NCBI GenBank assembly: GCA_020724465.1
Contig: DYGX01000001.1
Coordinates: 1 to 64,000, forward strand
DNA: 64,000 bases
Direction: 5' to 3'
Origin: Thermoflexus sp.
GTDB lineage: Bacteria > Chloroflexota > Anaerolineae > Aggregatilineales > Aggregatilineaceae
Notes under the pieces: model-generated
What the model saw: the letters and a program-made list of their open reading frames with translations, nothing else
Told to the model about the DNA's origin: nothing
The model's database searches: none
Shown here: positions 1 to 8,180 of the stretch, piece by piece
How the letters are laid out: every line of letters starts with the position of its first letter
How positions within the stretch are numbered: position 1 is the stretch's first letter
Made by a program: the position numbers and the translations under genes

Positions 1-42
1 GGGGGGTAGCCCCCTGGGAGAGTAGGTCGTCGCCAACCCCCC
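1..42 (+). rRNA. rrf: 5S ribosomal RNA, 3' end (partial)
   Basis: The first ~42 bases contain the conserved 3' segment of bacterial 5S rRNA, with the hallmark CTGGGAGAGTAGGTCGTCGCC at about 14-34, followed by a C-rich tail that would form the 3' strand of helix I. The 5' part lies outside the window, so the fold cannot be checked and the exact 3' end (40-43) is uncertain. It indicates that an rRNA operon ends just upstream of the nuo operon. Confidence 0.8.
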
Positions 43-129
43 ACCGCGCTGTTGCTTTCGTAGCCCCTTCTGGCACAAGGCCAGCATCCATACTCTGCCC
101 GTTTCTGTTATTTTGGTCCCAAAAGAATT

Positions 130-158
130 TTGACACCTCTCCGGCTTTATGCTAACCT
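130..158 (+). promoter_or_regulatory. Promoter of the nuo operon
   Basis: A consensus -35 TTGACA (130-135) is followed after 17 bases by TAACCT (153-158), preceded by TG at 150-151 as an extended -10. Transcription would start near 165, about 60 bases before the preferred nuoA start. The strong -35 compensates for the weak -10. It lies between the 5S rRNA end and nuoA. Confidence 0.55.
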
Positions 159-224
159 CATACAAGCTTGTTCTATTTAGAACAATTACTCCCTAACCAG
201 CCTCGTAGGGTGGAGGTTTCACCA

Positions 225-581
225 GTGCTATCCGAATACGCCCCCATCGCCGCTTTGCTCGTCATTTCGGTAGGCATGGGAATCCTGATTTTATTCATCT
301 CGCGCATATTCGGACCATTCCGGCCCACAGCACGCAAACTGGCTCCATACGAGAGCGGTATGGAACCCTTTGGACCCGCAATCCGCCGCATTCCTGTCAA
401 ATTCTATCGGGTTGCGGTCCTTTTCATTCTGTTCGACATCGAAGTAATCTTTTTCTTGCCGTGGGCGGTCGTCTTTCGAGACCTCGGCTCGTATGGCCTG
501 GTCACCATGGGGGTCTTCTTCTTTGTCCTGACCGTCGGTTTCATATACGAGTGGAAGGTCGGAGGCCTTGAATGGGAGTAA
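225..581 (+). CDS. nuoA: NADH-quinone oxidoreductase subunit A
   Basis: Membrane subunit of proton-pumping complex I; it helps form the quinone-site region at the junction of membrane and peripheral arms. The 118-residue product has three predicted membrane helices (about residues 5-28, 60-80, 88-108) and the family signature YESGMEP followed by [14 protein letters not shown]. The reading frame is open back to a TTG at 168, but GTG 225 is preferred: GGAGG (212-216) sits 8 bases upstream, the length matches the usual 118-120, and the putative transcription start near 165 leaves no leader for TTG 168. It is the first gene of the nuo operon and overlaps nuoB by 10 bases. Confidence 0.93.
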   Translation: MLSEYAPIAALLVISVGMGILILFISRIFGPFRPTARKLAPYESGMEPFGPAIRRIPVKFYRVAVLFILFDIEVIFFLPWAVVFRDLGSYGLVTMGVFFFVLTVGFIYEWKVGGLEWE

Positions 582-1054
582 CACAGAAGCTTGGAGACAT
601 GGGGGTTGTTACCCTTCGGCTCGAAGATGCGGTCAACTGGGCGCGGACGCGCGCTATGTGGCCGATGCTTTTCGGCCTGGCATGCTGCGCTATCGAGATG
701 ATGAGCGCCCAGGCGTCGAACTATGATATGTCCCGCTTCGGGATGGAATTGATGCGGCCCAGCCCTCGCCAGAGCGATCTGATGATTGTGGCTGGCCGGG
801 TCTCTCGCAAAATGGCTCCGGTTCTGCGCCAGCTATACGATCAGATGCCTGAACCGAAATGGGTGCTGAGCATGGGCGACTGCGCCTCGTGTGGCGGCAT
901 CTTCAACAACTACGCGATCGTGCAGGGCGTGGATGAAATCGTCCCTGTTGATGTGTATGTCGCTGGCTGTCCCCCTCGGCCGGAGCAGTTGATTCACGGT
1001 ATCCTGACGCTCCACGAGCGTGTCAAGCACGAGCGGATTACCGACTGGGCCTGA
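572..1054 (+). CDS. nuoB: NADH-quinone oxidoreductase subunit B (N2 cluster)
   Basis: Carries the terminal [4Fe-4S] cluster N2 that passes electrons to quinone. In the 160-residue product the four ligands are visible as adjacent Cys38-Cys39 plus Cys104 and Cys133, with the spacing of the family. The motif GCPPRPE around residue 133 is canonical. It starts at ATG 572 inside the end of nuoA, which suggests translational coupling. No lesion is visible, and the length is normal for NuoB without the extra N-terminal segment of the E. coli protein. Confidence 0.96.
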   Translation: MGVTQKLGDMGVVTLRLEDAVNWARTRAMWPMLFGLACCAIEMMSAQASNYDMSRFGMELMRPSPRQSDLMIVAGRVSRKMAPVLRQLYDQMPEPKWVLSMGDCASCGGIFNNYAIVQGVDEIVPVDVYVAGCPPRPEQLIHGILTLHERVKHERITDWA

Positions 1055-1117
1055 GTTGCTGGTGCGCCGCGCCCGCGTTGCCCTAGACGGTTAAGAGAGT
1101 GATCCGGTGGAAACCTG

Positions 1118-1636
1118 ATGACGATACTCGATGCAGTCAAATCGATAGAGACGGCATTGCCCGATGCTTTCGAGCGCGCGTATGAGTTTCGCGGCGACAT
1201 CACGGTGGTCGTCAACCCGGCCCACATTGTTGAGGTCTGCCGCTACTGCCGCGACACAGACGGACTGCACTTTGATATGTGTTCCGGTGTGACGGCGATC
1301 GATTACTATCCCGACGAACCGCGTTTCGCGCTGGTGTACCACCTCTACTCCATGCGCCACAATATGTCTCTTGAGCTGAAGGTATACCTCGCCGGCGATG
1401 AGCCGGTCGTCGACAGCGTCACCGGTGTGTACCCTTCCGCCAACTGGTTTGAGCGCGAAGCATACGACATGTTCGGGATTCACTTCAACAACCATCCCGA
1501 TCTGCGCCGAATTCTGATGCCGGACGACTGGGAAGGCCATCCGCTGCGCAAGGACTACCCGCTCGGCTACGAGACCGTGCAGTTCTCGTTCAACTTCGAC
1601 GAAGTGAACAAACACAAGCCCTACGCCAAGGAATAG
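1118..1636 (+). CDS. nuoC: NADH-quinone oxidoreductase subunit C (30 kDa)
   Basis: Peripheral-arm subunit that packs against NuoD and NuoB; it has no cofactor. The 172-residue protein has the family signature WFEREAYDMFGI, HPDLRRILMPDDWEGHPLRKD near its C-terminal third (split here for length: WFEREAYDMFGI then HPDLRRILMPD). NuoC and NuoD are separate genes here, unlike the fused NuoCD of E. coli. It starts at ATG 1118, 63 bases after nuoB, with GGTGG-rich sequence upstream rather than a strong ribosome-binding site. Confidence 0.95.
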   Translation: MTILDAVKSIETALPDAFERAYEFRGDITVVVNPAHIVEVCRYCRDTDGLHFDMCSGVTAIDYYPDEPRFALVYHLYSMRHNMSLELKVYLAGDEPVVDSVTGVYPSANWFEREAYDMFGIHFNNHPDLRRILMPDDWEGHPLRKDYPLGYETVQFSFNFDEVNKHKPYAKE

Positions 1637-1660
1637 GTCACGGGAGTGGAGCGAGGCACA

Positions 1661-2902
1661 ATGACCAGGTTAGAAGACAGCCAGTGGCAGGGCGATCTCG
1701 AGCAAATCAAGGGGCTGGTCACCGAGCGGGCACTCCGTGGCGAGACCATGGTCCTGAACATGGGCCCGCAGCATCCGAGCACGCACGGTGTGCTGCGGTT
1801 GCTGCTTGAGCTGGATGGCGAAGAGATCGTGAGCTGCGCGCCGGACATCGGCTACCTGCACACCGGCATTGAGAAGAACATGGAAGCCAAGCGGTACGAG
1901 CAGGCCATCACGATGACGGACCGCACCGATTACCTCAATAATATGGGGAACAATCTGGTGTTCTGTCTCGCGATGGAGAAGCTGTTCGACCTGGACGTTC
2001 CCCCGCGTGCCCAGTACCTGCGTGTGCTGCTGGCCGAATTGCAGCGCATCAACAGCCACCTCGTCTGGCTGGGTACACACGCGCTCGACCTGGGCGCGCT
2101 GAGCATGATGCTCTACTGCTTCCGCGAGCGCGAGCGCATCCTCGATATTTTCGAGATGCTTTCCGGTCAGCGGATGATGACGACCTACATTCGCCCCGGC
2201 GGCGTCTGGCGCGATACTGTACCTGAGTTCGAGCCGGCCGTTCGCGACTTCCTGTCGTACTTCCCTGCCCGCATCGACGAGTACGAGCGTATCCTGACCG
2301 AGAACCCGTTGTGGCGGGACCGCACGCAAGGCATCGGATTCATCTCCGCCGAGGATGCGATCCGATACGGCTGCAGCGGCCCGACCCTGCGCGGATCGGG
2401 CGTCAACTGGGACATCCGCAAAGCGATCCCGTACAGCAGCTACGAGGACTTCGAGTTTGATGTCCCGCTCGGTCAGCACGGCGATGTGTATGACCGCTAT
2501 ATGGTGCGGATCGAAGAAATGCGGCAGAGCGTCCGCATCATTCAACAGGCTATCGACCGCCTGCCGGATGGGCCGTTCCGGTCGAACAACCGGAAGTATG
2601 TCCCGCCGCCGCGCTCCGTGCTGGGTCACAGCATGGAAGCCGTCATCCACCACTTCAAGCTGTGGACGGAAGGCTTCCGTCCGCCGAAGGGCGAGGTCTA
2701 CGTGCGGGTGGAAAGCCCGCGAGGCGAGCTGGGCTGCTATCTGGTCAGCGATGGCGGGCCGCGGCCCTGGCGCGTGCACTTCCGCACGCCGAGCTTCATG
2801 CATCTGAGCGTTCTGCCACACTTGACCAAGGGGCATCTGATCGCGGACGTGGTGGGGATCATCGGCAGCATCGACATCGTGCTGGGCGACTGCGACCGCT
2901 AA
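1661..2902 (+). CDS. nuoD: NADH-quinone oxidoreductase subunit D (49 kDa)
   Basis: Forms most of the quinone-binding cavity with NuoB and descends from the [NiFe]-hydrogenase large subunit. Visible signatures include NMGPQHPSTHGVLRL near the N-terminus, IGYLHTGIEK, and the C-terminal GIIGSIDIVLGDCDR. The frame is open from GTG 1646, but ATG 1661 with GAGG at 1653-1656 is more likely, giving 413 residues, close to the family length. It follows nuoC by about 25 bases. Confidence 0.95.
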   Translation: MTRLEDSQWQGDLEQIKGLVTERALRGETMVLNMGPQHPSTHGVLRLLLELDGEEIVSCAPDIGYLHTGIEKNMEAKRYEQAITMTDRTDYLNNMGNNLVFCLAMEKLFDLDVPPRAQYLRVLLAELQRINSHLVWLGTHALDLGALSMMLYCFRERERILDIFEMLSGQRMMTTYIRPGGVWRDTVPEFEPAVRDFLSYFPARIDEYERILTENPLWRDRTQGIGFISAEDAIRYGCSGPTLRGSGVNWDIRKAIPYSSYEDFEFDVPLGQHGDVYDRYMVRIEEMRQSVRIIQQAIDRLPDGPFRSNNRKYVPPPRSVLGHSMEAVIHHFKLWTEGFRPPKGEVYVRVESPRGELGCYLVSDGGPRPWRVHFRTPSFMHLSVLPHLTKGHLIADVVGIIGSIDIVLGDCDR

Positions 2903-2943
2903 CCGCGTCTGGACTGCAAACAGGCTGAATCGGGAGTAGGGCT

Positions 2944-3435
2944 GTGCTGGCCGAAAAGTACGCCGACCGTATCGAAAAGATCTTCTCGAAATATCCGGAC
3001 AAGCGCTCTGCCATCATGGATCTGCTGTATCTGGCCCAGGAAGAGTACGGCTGGCTCAGCGGAGATGCGCTTGAGGAAGTGGCCGCGCTGGTGGATGTCG
3101 ACCCGACGCAGGCGCACTCCATCGCCGGCTTTTACACCATGTACTCGGAAAAACCGAAGGGCAAGTACTGGTTCCAGGTCTGTACCGACCTGCCGTGTGC
3201 CCTGCGGGGAGCAGACGACTTCTATCAGGCGCTGTGCGAGTATCTCGGCGTCGAGGATGGCGGCACGACCGAGGACGGCCTCTTTACCGTCGAACAGGTG
3301 ATGTGTCTGGCAGCCTGCGATCGCGCGCCGATGATGCAGTGCAATTTCCACTATCACGAGAACCTGGACCTGGATAAGGTCAAGGCGCTGGTGGAGCAGC
3401 TCAGGCAGGAAGCCGCTGCGGCTCAGGGGGAGTAA
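2944..3435 (+). CDS. nuoE: NADH-quinone oxidoreductase subunit E (24 kDa, N1a)
   Basis: Thioredoxin-like [2Fe-2S] subunit of the NADH dehydrogenase module. Ligands are Cys80, Cys85, Cys121 and Cys125 in the expected CX4C...CX3C arrangement; 163 residues is normal. It starts at GTG 2944 behind GGGAGTAGGG (2931-2940). Its TAA stop shares one base with the ATG of the acetyltransferase gene that follows, so the two are probably translationally coupled. Confidence 0.95.
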   Translation: MLAEKYADRIEKIFSKYPDKRSAIMDLLYLAQEEYGWLSGDALEEVAALVDVDPTQAHSIAGFYTMYSEKPKGKYWFQVCTDLPCALRGADDFYQALCEYLGVEDGGTTEDGLFTVEQVMCLAACDRAPMMQCNFHYHENLDLDKVKALVEQLRQEAAAAQGE

Positions 3436-3875
3436 TGGAAGCCGGTTTCCAGGTGGTTCACCTGGGCGCCGAGGATTATGACGCCATCGTCGCGCTGTGG
3501 CAGGCTGCCGGTCTGCCGTACAAGCCTACGGGACGCGACAGCCGCGCACAGTTCGCCACACAGATGGCGAGCGGCCTGCAGCAGGCGATCGGCGTGCGCG
3601 CCGGGGAGCAACTCGTCGGCGTGGTGCTCGTGACACATGACAGCCGCAAAGGCTGGATCAATCGCCTGGCCGTCCATCCCGATTTCCGCCGGCGGGGCGT
3701 CGCGCGCCTGCTGATTGCTGAGGCGGAGCGCGTGCTGCGCGACGAAGGACTTCAGATATTTGCCGCCCTGGTCGAAGGGTGGAACGAGGCCAGTTTGGCA
3801 TTCTTTGCAGCGGCTGGCTACAGTGCGCATCCCGACATCCGGTACTTTACCAAACGCGATGATGCTGGGGTGTAA
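3435..3875 (+). CDS. GNAT-family N-acetyltransferase inside the nuo operon
   Basis: A 146-residue single-domain acetyltransferase. The acetyl-CoA-binding motif A is clear: INRLAVHPDFRRRGVARLL at about residues 75-93, with the RRRGVA pyrophosphate loop, and a C-terminal SLAFFAAAGY motif B. The substrate cannot be told; free amino compounds or protein N-termini or lysines are all possible. Its ATG overlaps the nuoE stop (TAATG at 3433-3437), and nuoF follows 38 bases later, so it is embedded in the complex I transcript. It is not a known complex I subunit. A role in modifying complex I is speculation from position only. Confidence 0.85.
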   Translation: MEAGFQVVHLGAEDYDAIVALWQAAGLPYKPTGRDSRAQFATQMASGLQQAIGVRAGEQLVGVVLVTHDSRKGWINRLAVHPDFRRRGVARLLIAEAERVLRDEGLQIFAALVEGWNEASLAFFAAAGYSAHPDIRYFTKRDDAGV

Positions 3876-3913
3876 CCGGCGGCAGGCGCGGTAGCAAAAG
3901 ATGGGACAAGAAC

Positions 3914-5275
3914 ATGGAACACATTTTGCTGCGAGACCTTGACATCCCGGACATCCGGAATTTCGACGTCTATGTGGCGAACGGGGGCTATGAAGGGCTG
4001 AAGAAGGCTGTTCGCGAGCACACGCCTGAAGAAGTGATCCAGATCGTCCTAGAGTCAAATCTGCGCGGGCGAGGCGGGGCGGGGTTCCCGACCGGCCGCA
4101 AATGGAGCTTCATTCCTAAGGACGCCCCGATCAAGTACGTGGTGGTTAACGCGGACGAGAGCGAGCCGGGGACGTTCAAGGACCGGCAGATCCTCGAAAA
4201 GAATCCGCACCAGTTGATCGAAGGCGCCATGATCGCCGCCTACGCCATCCAGGCAACCGCCGTCTACATCTACTGCCGCGGCGAGTTCTGGGATCTGGCG
4301 CACGCGCTCGAAGAGGAAATCGAGGCGGCGCGCCAGGCGAATCTGGTCGGCGATGACGTTTTGGGCAGCGGGTGGAACTGCCCGGTGTATGTGCATCTCG
4401 GCGCGGGAGCGTATATCTGCGGCGAGGAAAGCGCGCTACTCAACAGTCTGCAGGGTTTGCTCGGCCAGCCGCGCGTCCGGCCCCCGTTCCCGGCGCAGCC
4501 TGGCGGCGGCCTGTATTATGCGCCGACCGTCGTCAACAATGTCGAGACGCTCGCCAACGTGCCCTGGATCATCCTGAACGGCGCGGCAGCGTACAAGGCT
4601 ATCGGCACGCCCGAAAGCTCCGGCGTCAAGATCTTCTGCCTCAGCGGGCACGTCGCCCGCCCGGGCAATTACGAACTGCCGTTCGGGATCACCTTCCGCG
4701 AGCTGATCTTCGAGCACGGTGGGGGAATTCCCAATGGCAAGAAGCTGAAGGCCATTTTGCCGTCCGGAGCCAGCGGGCCGGTGCTACCCGCGACAGGCGA
4801 AGTGCTTGATGCGCCGCTGACGTATGAGAGTGTTGCGGCTCTGGGCAGCACGCTGGGATCGGCGTCCTTCATTTTGATGGACGAAGATACCGATATGGTC
4901 TGGGCGGCGGCCAAGATGACGCACTTTTTCAAGCACGAAAGCTGCGGCAAGTGCACGCCCTGCCGCGAGGGAACCTATTGGCTGGAGCGCATTTACCGGC
5001 GGCTGCTGCGCGGCGAGGGCACGATGCGCGATCTGGAGCTGCTCAAGAGCATCCCGCGCAATATGCAGGGCGGCGTGACGCTGTGCGCGCTGGGCGAGTT
5101 CGCCGCAAACCCGGTGCTGTCGACCGTCCAGCACTTCTATGCGGAATACGAAGAATACGTGCGCCACGCTGAAGCCACGCGCGAAGCCCGGCAGGCTGCC
5201 GAACAGATGCACGACTATACGCTTGGCGAAGCTGGCGAGCTGCCCGAAGCCGTTGGGCAGGGGGGTGTGCGGTGA
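3914..5275 (+). CDS. nuoF: NADH-quinone oxidoreductase subunit F (51 kDa; NADH, FMN, N3)
   Basis: Oxidises NADH through FMN and the [4Fe-4S] cluster N3. The 453-residue protein has the FMN/NADH loop GRGGAGFPTGRKW at about residues 52-64, GAGAYICGEESALL near 165, and the cluster ligands ESCGKCTPCREGT with Cys344, Cys347, Cys350 and Cys391. The C-terminus extends about 25 residues beyond the conserved core. Its last four bases overlap the GTG of the next small ORF. Confidence 0.96.
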   Translation: MEHILLRDLDIPDIRNFDVYVANGGYEGLKKAVREHTPEEVIQIVLESNLRGRGGAGFPTGRKWSFIPKDAPIKYVVVNADESEPGTFKDRQILEKNPHQLIEGAMIAAYAIQATAVYIYCRGEFWDLAHALEEEIEAARQANLVGDDVLGSGWNCPVYVHLGAGAYICGEESALLNSLQGLLGQPRVRPPFPAQPGGGLYYAPTVVNNVETLANVPWIILNGAAAYKAIGTPESSGVKIFCLSGHVARPGNYELPFGITFRELIFEHGGGIPNGKKLKAILPSGASGPVLPATGEVLDAPLTYESVAALGSTLGSASFILMDEDTDMVWAAAKMTHFFKHESCGKCTPCREGTYWLERIYRRLLRGEGTMRDLELLKSIPRNMQGGVTLCALGEFAANPVLSTVQHFYAEYEEYVRHAEATREARQAAEQMHDYTLGEAGELPEAVGQGGVR

Positions 5276-5577
5276 TCGACTTGGTGGCAGACGCGGATAT
5301 GCCCGACGGCGCTCTGTTGCTAAGCGAGACGATCTCGCGGGCGCCTGACGAGCCGGTCAACTACATTTTGCGCGGCGAGATATGGCTGAGCGTCGGTGAC
5401 ACCGGGCGCGCCGCTGCCGACTTCCTGAAAGCGCGGGAGCTGGCCGAGCGCCGTTGGGCAAGCAGCGCGTGGGGATATCTCGACCAGGCCTATCGTGACC
5501 GTGCCGAAGCGGGACTTGCCGCGTGCGGCTCCTCGGGCGCACGCCAGCGCGAACCGGAACAATCTTTGAGGCTCTGA
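5272..5577 (+). CDS. Small TPR-like hypothetical protein between nuoF and nuoG
   Basis: A 101-residue acidic soluble protein starting at GTG 5272, with a GTGA overlap of the nuoF stop. Residues about 15-70 read like one to two helix-turn-helix TPR units (ALLLSETISRAPDEP, NYILRGEIWLSVGDTGRAA, ADFLKARELAERR), ending in a low-complexity tail. It has no membrane segment, Cys cluster or signal peptide. It could be a complex I assembly or accessory factor by position, but that is only inferred. The overlap and nuoG spacing of 16 bases support it being translated. Confidence 0.6.
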   Translation: MIDLVADADMPDGALLLSETISRAPDEPVNYILRGEIWLSVGDTGRAAADFLKARELAERRWASSAWGYLDQAYRDRAEAGLAACGSSGARQREPEQSLRL

Positions 5578-5593
5578 TCTGCTGAGGAGCAAC

Positions 5594-8173
5594 ATGACCG
5601 AAACTGTAACGTTCTATATCGATGGTCAGGCCTATCAGGTAGCAAAGGGTACGAATCTGGTCGATGCGGCCAAGATGCACGACATCGACATCCCTGTGTT
5701 TTGTTATCATCCCAAGCTCAAACCGGTCGGCATGTGCCGCATGTGCCTAGTTGAGCTGGGATCGCTGTCGGTCAACCGCGAAACCGGCGAGGTCGAACGC
5801 GACGAGCACGGCGAGCCGGTCTTCCGCTGGTTCCCGCGCCTGCAGACGGCGTGTACCCAGGTTGTGACCGACGGGCTGGCGGTCCGCACGACGACCGAGG
5901 CAGTCGTTCAGGGGCGCAACAGCATCCTGGAGTTTCTGCTGACCAGCCACCCGCTGGACTGCCCGGTGTGCGACAAGGGCGGCGAATGCCCGCTCCAGAA
6001 CTTGACCATGGGCTACGGCCCTGGCGAGTCGCGCTTCCTGATCGATGACAAGATCCGGCTGGACAAACACGTCCCGCTCGGCGAATTGATCTATCTGGAC
6101 CGCGAGCGCTGCATTCAGTGCGCGCGCTGCACGCGTTTCTGCGACGAGATCGTCGGCGACGACGTGCTGGCGTTCCACGAGCGCGGTCGCCGGCTGCAGA
6201 TCGTGACGATCAGCGATCCGCCCTTCGACACCAAATTCAGCGGCAACACGACCGACATCTGCCCTGTGGGGGCGCTGACAACGGCCGATTTCCGCTTTGG
6301 CGCGCGCCCGTGGGAGCTGCAAGAGGAAGCTACCATCTGCCCGCACTGCCCGGTTGGTTGCAACCTGAGCGCAGGCACGCGGCTGGACCGCGACGCAGGC
6401 GGCAAGAAGATCATCAAGCGCATCATGCCGCGCCAGAACGAGTGGGTCAACGAGATCTGGATCTGCGACAAGGGCCGCTTCGGGCACCATCACACGCGTG
6501 CCGAGGGCCGGCTGGAACAGCCGATGTTGAAGCAGAACGGCGCCTGGGTGCCGATCGACTGGCCGGCAGCCTATGATCTGGTTGCGGCGAAACTCAGGCA
6601 GTATGGGGATTCGCTCGGCGTGCTGGCCGGTCCGTCGCTGTCGAATGAGGACCTGTGGGAGCTGCGCAAACTGGCCGGCCTGGTTGCTTCCGAGCCGAAG
6701 CTAGGCGTCTGGCCGGCGGCGATGACCGGCGGCGACCTGGTTGCTCAGGTCGGAGTTGGCAGCGGGACGATGCTGCGGGCAGTCGGCCCGGAGACGGCGA
6801 TCCTGGTCATCGCGTCCGATTTCGAAGAAGAAGCCCCGATCTGGTGGCTGCAGGTCAAGCAGGCGGCGGATCGAGGTGCAGCGGTTGTTGTTGCGAACGC
6901 CCGCCCGACCAAGCTGGATCGCTATGCCCGCGCCGTTGTGAGATATCGCTACGGCGAAGCGGTCAGCGTGCTCAACGGCTTCGCGGCCCAGGCGCTGAAA
7001 GACAAGAGCCTGACGGGCAAGCTCTCGGAATCGCGCGTCGCCGGGCTGTCGCAGCTTCGGGCGGCGCTGAAGGGGGTTAAGCCGGCCTTTGGGGACGCGG
7101 GCCGCATGCTGCTGAGCGCCGAGAACCTGATCATCTTCGCCGGGGGCGAGGGGCTGTCGGTGGCGCAGCACCGCGAGCTGATGCAGGCTGCGGCCAATCT
7201 CCTGATCCTGACCGGGCGTGCCGGACGGGCGAACAGCGGCCTGGTCGCGGTGTGGCCGGGCGCGAATATGCAGGGCGCCTACGATCTCGGTTACTCGGCA
7301 GAAGCGACACAGGCGCTCCTGGACACGCCGCCCCGGATGTGGATCATCGGTGCGGCGAACCCGGTGGCCGAAGATGCCCGCGCAGCACGGGCCATCACCG
7401 GGGCCGAGTTTGTTGTTGCGACGTCGCTTTTCATGACGCCCACGTCCGAAGCAGCCGATCTGGTTCTGCCGCGCCAGAGCTTCGCCGAGCGTGAGGGGAC
7501 GTTTACAAACGGGATGCGGCGCGTGCAGCGTTTCTACACCGTCCAGGGAATCATCGGTGACTCACTGCCGGACTGGAAGATCTTCGCGGCCATTGGCGAA
7601 CGCCTGAACGGTCCGAAGGCGCGCATCTCGGCCGGGGCGGTCATGAAGGACATCACAGCGCACGTGCCGGCCTATGCCCAGGCCAGCTATCCGCGCCTGG
7701 CGCAGGTCGAGCGGCAGTTCCCGCTGGTGGGCGGCGACGACCTCTACTATGGCGGGACGGCCTACTTCAACCTGTCCGGGTTGGGGCTTGCGATCCCGCC
7801 TGTGGCTGAAGATGGATCGGCCCAACTTGAGGTGCGCCCGGTAACGGTGGATGCGCCGGCCAGCACCGACGCCGACCTGTCCCTGATCCCGGTGCGGGTG
7901 CTGTACGACCGCGATGTGCTGTTCGAACCGAGCCGCTTGATGCACCACCGCGTACCCCCACCATCTGTCGAGCTGAATCAGGCTGATGCCGAGCGGCTGG
8001 GGATCGCCGATGGGGATCGCGTCGCGGTTGAAGGAGACGGGTATCAAATCACGGCGACGGCTCGGGTGGATGGGCGCGCGCCCGCCGGGTATGCTCTGCT
8101 GCCCGTGCGGCTGTCGAGCACGCCGGCGCCAACCACACCGGCCGCCTGTACCGTGCGGAAAATCGGGGAGTAG
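5594..8173 (+). CDS. nuoG: NADH-quinone oxidoreductase subunit G (75 kDa)
   Basis: The largest Fe-S subunit of the electron-input module. The 859-residue protein has an N-terminal [2Fe-2S] ferredoxin domain (Cys37, 48, 51, 87), a His-Cys3 site (His119, Cys123, 126, 132), a [4Fe-4S] site (Cys173, 176, 179, 223), and a further CPHCPVGC site (Cys249, 252, 256, 291) that matches the extra N7 cluster found in some bacteria. It ends in a molybdopterin-oxidoreductase-type domain that is expected to be non-catalytic. ATG 5594 follows GAGGAG at 5584-5589. Confidence 0.95.
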   Translation: MTETVTFYIDGQAYQVAKGTNLVDAAKMHDIDIPVFCYHPKLKPVGMCRMCLVELGSLSVNRETGEVERDEHGEPVFRWFPRLQTACTQVVTDGLAVRTTTEAVVQGRNSILEFLLTSHPLDCPVCDKGGECPLQNLTMGYGPGESRFLIDDKIRLDKHVPLGELIYLDRERCIQCARCTRFCDEIVGDDVLAFHERGRRLQIVTISDPPFDTKFSGNTTDICPVGALTTADFRFGARPWELQEEATICPHCPVGCNLSAGTRLDRDAGGKKIIKRIMPRQNEWVNEIWICDKGRFGHHHTRAEGRLEQPMLKQNGAWVPIDWPAAYDLVAAKLRQYGDSLGVLAGPSLSNEDLWELRKLAGLVASEPKLGVWPAAMTGGDLVAQVGVGSGTMLRAVGPETAILVIASDFEEEAPIWWLQVKQAADRGAAVVVANARPTKLDRYARAVVRYRYGEAVSVLNGFAAQALKDKSLTGKLSESRVAGLSQLRAALKGVKPAFGDAGRMLLSAENLIIFAGGEGLSVAQHRELMQAAANLLILTGRAGRANSGLVAVWPGANMQGAYDLGYSAEATQALLDTPPRMWIIGAANPVAEDARAARAITGAEFVVATSLFMTPTSEAADLVLPRQSFAEREGTFTNGMRRVQRFYTVQGIIGDSLPDWKIFAAIGERLNGPKARISAGAVMKDITAHVPAYAQASYPRLAQVERQFPLVGGDDLYYGGTAYFNLSGLGLAIPPVAEDGSAQLEVRPVTVDAPASTDADLSLIPVRVLYDRDVLFEPSRLMHHRVPPPSVELNQADAERLGIADGDRVAVEGDGYQITATARVDGRAPAGYALLPVRLSSTPAPTTPAACTVRKIGE

Positions 8174-8180
8174 TCCGGCG

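Noticed and set aside
1670-2836. A 388-codon minus-strand frame opposite nuoD
   Set aside because: It is His/Gln/Arg-rich, matches no family and lies antisense to an essential conserved gene.
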